Shown here piece by piece: positions 59,640 through 64,000 of a DNA stretch of 64,000 bases. The stretch covers positions 31,916,001-31,980,000 of the forward strand of contig CM060070.1 in the NCBI GenBank assembly GCA_030533445.1. The letters run 5' to 3'. Numbering within the stretch: position 1 is the first letter of the stretch; each line of letters starts with the position of its first letter. A program made the position numbers and the translations under genes. Under the pieces are notes generated by a model that worked only from the letters and a program-made list of their open reading frames with translations, ran no database searches and had not been told where the DNA came from. The stretch comes from Cyprinodon diabolis. Lineage: Eukaryota > Chordata > Actinopteri > Cyprinodontiformes > Cyprinodontidae.

Positions 59640-60774
59640 TCCCTAAGGAAATTTCTTCTTACCAGAGACCACTTTCACTTTATCTGGAGCAATGGAATCA
59701 TTGATGTTTGCAACTCTAGAATGGAAATGATAATCCCGTCCATCTACTGAGTTACAGGGTAAAGTGGAAGCAGACGGATAAACCTGGGTAAGGTTCTCAA
59801 TTGTACTGTCCATGTGCCTGTGTAAATACTCAGTCATCCGGGTTATGGTAACCACAAACAGGCTTCAACTGGAAGGCAACCAGGCTTCTGACATTTTTTC
59901 TTTTTTTTGGAAACATTTTAACATCTTTCCAGGAGTCTTTGTCAAATCAAAGTTGGAGCGCTGATGTATTTAAGCAGCATGGAGGTCCAACCTCCGGCAC
60001 ACATTCCAAGCCAGATGCAAATCAAATAGATGCCCTTTGTTCTTCTGGATTGTTGGAGCCTTTTGTTGTGCATGGGCTATGTGAATGGTCTTTTGAATAA
60101 TGACAAGAATGCTTATGTAACTTCTTGGGCATTGCTTCCATGAACTAAACGCTGAAACCGTAATCCTTCCCCTCTGTTCGGCGATGGCTTTTCTCACAGA
60201 TAGCTTTCTTGACTCCTCTTTAAAACGATATGTCCTTTCTGTCCAAAATCTGAACATTTTGTTCTTCAGAGGTGTGTCCTTTGTTTTTGAGGTGCAAGTG
60301 TACAGCTGGACCTTCCCCAGAGATGCTGGCTCTCCTATGCTGTGCCATGGGTTTATTAAGTTGCTGTTTGGTTTTCCAGCAATTCACAGATCTGTTGTGT
60401 TTTCAGAAAATCCGTAATCCCTAATCCCAAAATACCTGACACATATGGAATTACAATGTTTTTGCATCTCTATTTTCTCCTCTGTGTTGCAAGCAATGTT
60501 TTTCCCTCCTGATAGTTGTTTTGATCGACTTAACAAATGCCCAGTTTGGATTAACACATGCTTCAAGTGATTTCCTAAAAGGCTTTTTTTTCTTTAGTTT
60601 CTCCTCAAAAAGAAATATTAAGGGAATATTGTTGGCTCGGTAGCTCAGCCTGATTACAAAAAGTTTGTGTTCCAGCATGTGATGTCAGTCAAAATGAAGG
60701 TTTTGGTCTGTATGTGTAGGTTTATGTTAAACATTAGTATTAAGATTCCCACTGTCCTCAATGCGCCCAGTCTA
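59640..60774 (-). mobile_element. Penelope-like element, 3' part (RT thumb and endonuclease-like region)
   Basis: On the minus strand, from 60774 down, broken frames read HKPTHTDQNLHFD (about 60730-60690) and LEHKLFVIR (about 60677-60650). NPNWAFVKS then RREKHCLQH follow (about 60555-60480). These are the conserved thumb and post-RT motifs of Penelope-like RTs. Further on, FRFWTERTYRFKEESRKLSV then RKAIAE (about 60255-60180) resembles the ILDRE...ERGVKEAI part of the GIY-YIG endonuclease. The part to 59640 is 3' sequence shared with 33300-33530. Stops and frameshifts make it inactive. It continues 5' beyond the solo LTR at 61557-61960. Confidence 0.65.
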
Positions 60775-60779
60775 GAAGG

Positions 60780-61551
60780 TGTTGGGATCCTGAGGCTTGC
60801 CCACCAGAGGGCGCCGAGGATCCTCTTCTGTTTTTATTATTTTTCTGTTAGGGACTGGGGTTACTGTTGGGATCTGGAGATCTACCATCTGTCTCCAGCA
60901 GAGAGCGCTGTGGGTCTCCTGGGCTGGAGCCTCCAGCACACCTGAAGCTCATCAGCCCATCAGGAGACCTTCCTACATAAGCAGCAGTCAGACCTTCCTT
61001 CGACGCCACAGTGTTGACCAAGTTTGGTTAGCGAAACCTGAGCCTCTGTTAATTTATAGAATCCTAGTAGACTCTAGAGAGAAACTAGATTCTAACCTGC
61101 CTCTGTCTTCTCTGCCTCATAGGAAACCTGATCGAAGTCTGAAGCTCTGGATGAGCTTAGTCTAGAAACCTGCCTGCCTGCCCAAGGAAGCCAAACCAGA
61201 AGACATCAGTCTGGATTCCTCCAACAGCTCTCAAGGGAGAGCTAGGAAACCAAGTCAAAGTCTGAAACTCACGAGTCAGAAGCTAGACGCTGCTGCCGCT
61301 GAGCTCCCTGCTCTCAAAGGATCTGCCAGAACCTATCTAGGTACATTCTGAATTTACACACTCGACAAACCATCTCGCTGCCTGGCTAATCAAACTATCA
61401 ATCTCTGCAGATGTCAGTGATTCCAGTCCCGGACCTGTACCAGAACCAGTTCATAATTACTCTGTGTTTTTTCAATAAACTCTGTTAAACTTTTACTCAG
61501 CTTCCTGTGGTGTTCTGCATGTGGGTTCAGCCTCTTAAGCCTATCATGACA
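60780..61551 (+). mobile_element. solo LTR, 772 bp, with 5-bp target duplication
   Basis: The element starts TGTTGGGATCC and ends CCTATCATGACA, with the canonical TG...CA termini of an LTR. GAAGG stands on both sides (60775-60779 and 61552-61556). It carries a TATA-like TACATAA (60974-60980) and an AATAAA (61474-61479) followed by T-rich sequence, the order expected within an LTR. No internal retroviral sequence is attached, so it is a product of LTR-LTR recombination. A shortened relative ends at 17220. Confidence 0.8.
60801..60815 (+). promoter_or_regulatory. CTCF-like motif inside the solo LTR
   Basis: CCACCAGAGGGCGCC matches the core CTCF consensus CCASYAGRKGGC without mismatch. A second, one-mismatch version (CCAGCAGAGAGC) occurs about 95 bases downstream in the same LTR. 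Binding is not shown. Confidence 0.4.
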
Positions 61552-61556
61552 GAAGG

Positions 61557-61960
61557 GCAATTTTAATTTCTTTTGGCATCGTCTCTAATGAGCTTGATGT
61601 TTTTTGTACATTGAGTTGTTGTGTTCAACAAATGCCTCAACTTCCTGGGTTTGGATTTTGACCCAGGTGTCATGCATGTATCTGAACCAGTGAGATCGTT
61701 GTGTTCCCTTGTACTGTATGTGTTGAGTGCCCTGCTCTCCTTCTCCTCCATATAGATATAGTCAACAATGGGCTAAACTGGGGATCTAAAGGTGAACCCA
61801 AAGTTATCGCTGTATTTGAAGTATGTGGTTGATAGAAAAAGATCAAAGATCTGGTTAGGTGTTAAGGTAGTCCTGCTTGTCAGGGTTTCATCATGTTTCA
61901 ACTGAGTCTTGACTGTGTTTACTGCCCACTGCATGAAAAGTGGGATTTTCGTCAATATGC
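61557..61960 (-). mobile_element. Penelope-like element, RT core part
   Basis: On the minus strand, LKHDETLTSRTTLTPNQIFD then LFLSTTYFKYSDNFGFTF and RSPV (stop) PIVDYIYMEE match the Penelope-type RT pattern (TTYF.F...F....G.AMGSPVSPI.A.L.ME). Next come RALNTYS and, after a frameshift, NTTTQCTKNIKLIRDDAKR. The solo LTR interrupts exactly after this point, and the RT continues at 60774. The 5' part of the RT is absent upstream of about 61960. Confidence 0.7.
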
Positions 61961-62231
61961 GGCACTGTAGATTGTCGTGGAAGTTCAGGTAAACGGCAGT
62001 TTTTACGGTAATTTGCAGGGAACGCCGAAAACTCCCATAAATTGTCAGAAATTGACGTGGGCTTTCTTAGGCAGTGTTCCCCCCATGCCTCCCCCCCATG
62101 GAATTCTAGGGGAGGCTTTAACATGTAAATGAAAATGCTGTGAGCTATACAAATGCAAATCAGGGTTGCAGGGGGAGTTTTACCCCAAGTGACATTTTTC
62201 TAAAAGGTAAGAAAATCTCTGATACAAAGAG

Positions 62232-62705
62232 ATCAGGCTCAGTATAGACTTTTACATTTTAGCTTGAATTGATTTATTTAATTAAAGTATAGAGACCAAA
62301 ACAGATCTTTAGCTGACAGAGCAATACATTTAGAGCAGTAATTATTTTAAAAAAATTTGCATTTAAGATAAAAAATAAAATGTTGTCTGTCAATATGCTC
62401 AATTCACAATTACTTAAGTGGAAAAGTTTCAAGAAATGAGTCTGAGATGATTCACTTTATAACATGGCGCATTATCCTGCTGGAAGTAGCCATCAGAAGA
62501 TTGGTACACTGTGGTCATAAGGACATAAGGTCAGCAACAATGCTGAGGTAGGCTGCCTCATTTATTTGATGCTAAATTGGTATTAAGTGGCCCAAAGTGT
62601 GGCAATAAATATCCCCCAAATAGATGGTACAAATAGATCAGGCTCAGTATGACCTAATTATAGACTCTTACATTTTAGCTTGAATTGATTTATTTAATTA
62701 AAGTA
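62232..62705 (+). repeat. pair of about 60-bp direct repeats around a transposon fragment
   Basis: GATCAGGCTCAGTAT, then CTTTTACATTTTAGCTTGAA and TTGATTTATTTAATTAAAGT, stands at 62232-62293. It recurs at 62637-62705 with a 7-base insertion. The 340 bases between hold Tc1-like sequence. Confidence 0.75.
62420..62636 (-). mobile_element. Tc1-like transposon fragment
   Basis: Blocks atggcgcattatcctgctgg, agtagccatcagaagattgg and ggcccaaagtgtggcaataa occur in this order in the antisense strand of common fish Tc1-type transposons. There is no reading frame. Confidence 0.5.
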
Positions 62706-62839
62706 CGCTAGATTTCCGTGTATGCCATTAGCAATGGCAAATGTTATGTAAAAAAAATACACAAAATCATTTATTTCAAAAATTAGTTTTAATCAGAATC
62801 AGTTAGTAAAATGTGAATCAGAATCAGCAAGATAAAATG

Positions 62840-63335
62840 TGCATTCCTTGCACAGTGCTCCTTGGGATTTTTAAAGCTTGGGAAATCTTTTTGTTTCCAA
62901 ATCCAGCTTTAAACTTCTCCACAACAGTGTCTCGGACCTGTCTGATGTGTTCCTTGTTCTTCATGATGCTCTCTGCACTTTAAACAGACCTCTGAGGCGA
63001 TCACAGAGCAGGTGCATTTATCGGGAGACTTGATTACACACAGGTGGATTCTATTTAGTATCATTTAGGTCAACATTGGATCATTCAGAGATCCTCACTG
63101 AACTTCTGGGGAGAGTTTGCTGCACTGAAAGTAAAAGGGGCCGATTCATTTCCCACTCTTCAGTTTTTTATTTGTTAAAAAAGTTAAAAATATCCAATAT
63201 ATTTAATTACACTTCATGTTTGGGTAAAACTAGTTGTTGATTCTTCACTAAAAAATGTTTATGTTCGATGCCTGAAATGTGGCAAGAGTTTGAGATTTTC
63301 AAGAGAGCAGATTATTTTTGCAGGGCAAGCTGTAA
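62840..63335. mobile_element. DNA transposon remnant, right end
   Basis: Blocks ttccttgttcttcatgatgc, tctgaggcgatcacagagca, gattacacacaggtggattc and atcattcagagatcctcact occur in this order in a frequent fish DNA element. The right edge tttttgcagggcaagctgta is a worn version of its terminal repeat (...cgcaaggcactgta). The superfamily is not assigned with confidence. Confidence 0.5.
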
Positions 63336-63679
63336 CTGGGCTGATATCTAAGGAGAGCTCTGACAGGGTTTCACTTGCCAATAACGTACATTTATAACAT
63401 AAGTTTTAGTGGTTGTAGAAGTAATAGAAAACACAGATCTGGCAACTGCAATTCTAGCAGCACTCCTACATTATTCTCTACATTTTCTCTCCGTTGTCCT
63501 TTCTTTCACAGTAAATGGTATCGGCATCTCAGATATGTTAACCAAGCTTTCCTGTCTGACCCTTCAAAACAATCTACCATCAACAGCATTGTGTTGTAGA
63601 AGCTTTTATGCAAGAGCCTTTTTTTGGGAGTTTTTACAGCACATTTTGGAGTTTTTACGGCACTAGTGTCTCGTTTTTT

Positions 63680-63828
63680 TGGCAGTAGGCTGGCAGGAAA
63701 GGGGGTATGAGAGAGGGAGAGACATGCGGCCAAGGATTCGAACCCGGGTCATCCATGTCGAGGACAAAGGAATCTTTCTGTACATGGGTTTTGTGCGCTA
63801 AACACTGGGCAACCAAAGCACGCCCTTA
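63680..63828 (-). mobile_element. tRNA-derived SINE fragment, minus strand
   Basis: The reverse complement starts GGGCGTGCTTTGGTTGCCCA and has a perfect B-box CGGGTTCGAATCC. It then runs GGCCGCATGTCTCTCCCTCT. This is the head of a further fish SINE family, different from the three-copy family. The 3' part is short or diverged. Confidence 0.6.
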
Positions 63829-64000
63829 TGCAACAAACTTTTAAACAATTTTCCCAACATTTATGGAGAACAGCAAAGTTGCTCTTTTGTAGTTTTTATT
63901 ATTTTCACCTATAAACATAGAAAAAGTCAGCAGCCTTTTGAAATGTTCTGAAGTATGGTATAAATCAAGATTCTCCAGAACATATCTCCGAAGCCTGCTA

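Noticed and set aside
1..64000. CRISPR arrays, prokaryotic operons, rRNA genes
   Set aside because: None seen. Gene structure and repeats are eukaryotic throughout.

Overview
The window reads as vertebrate nuclear DNA, most likely from a teleost fish. The evidence is a three-exon gene with consensus splice sites, a strongly AT-rich background, microsatellites and homopolymer runs, and a dense mix of typical fish mobile elements: a Tc1 transposon, hAT and PIF/Harbinger derivatives, tRNA-derived SINEs, several LINE types, a Penelope-like element and a solo LTR. There are no prokaryotic operons, CRISPR arrays or rRNA genes. The species cannot be fixed from sequence alone.

The one host protein-coding gene I can support is a fibroblast growth factor of the FGF7/10/22 subfamily on the minus strand. 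It spans 10962-47161 with three coding exons: 47161-46789, 14470-14367 and 11156-10962. The splice phases fit, and the exons join into a 672-base reading frame for a 223-residue secreted protein. It most resembles FGF10 (an fgf10a/fgf10b paralogue) with some FGF22/FGF7-like positions. The large first intron (about 32 kb) and the empty flanks fit the gene-desert setting of fgf10.

Region by region. 1-9.8 kb is sequence downstream of the gene with one MITE and one SINE. 9.8-11.2 kb holds the probable 3'UTR and exon 3. 11.2-14.4 kb is intron 2, with a SINE 69 bases from the exon 3 acceptor, a PIF/Harbinger derivative and a LINE tail. 14.4-46.8 kb is intron 1; it contains an LTR-element remnant, an internally deleted Rex6/Dong-type LINE with a tRNA-like head, several decayed DNA transposons and MITEs, and one structurally intact Tc1 transposon with an open transposase frame (43227-44474). 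46.8-48 kb holds exon 1, the 5'UTR and a candidate promoter. 48-64 kb is upstream sequence with SINEs, two degraded minus-strand LINEs, a hAT derivative that keeps a BED finger, and a Penelope-like element split by a solo LTR.

The mobile elements do not form one system with the host gene. They are layered insertions in a developmental-gene landscape. The stretches between them that look repeat-free are the natural places to look for fgf10 enhancers, but that is inference. I found no convincing previously undescribed system. The most noteworthy items are the intact Tc1 copy inside fgf10, the nested Penelope-like element/LTR with clean target duplications, and the LINE with a tRNA-like head and a tandem 5' duplication.
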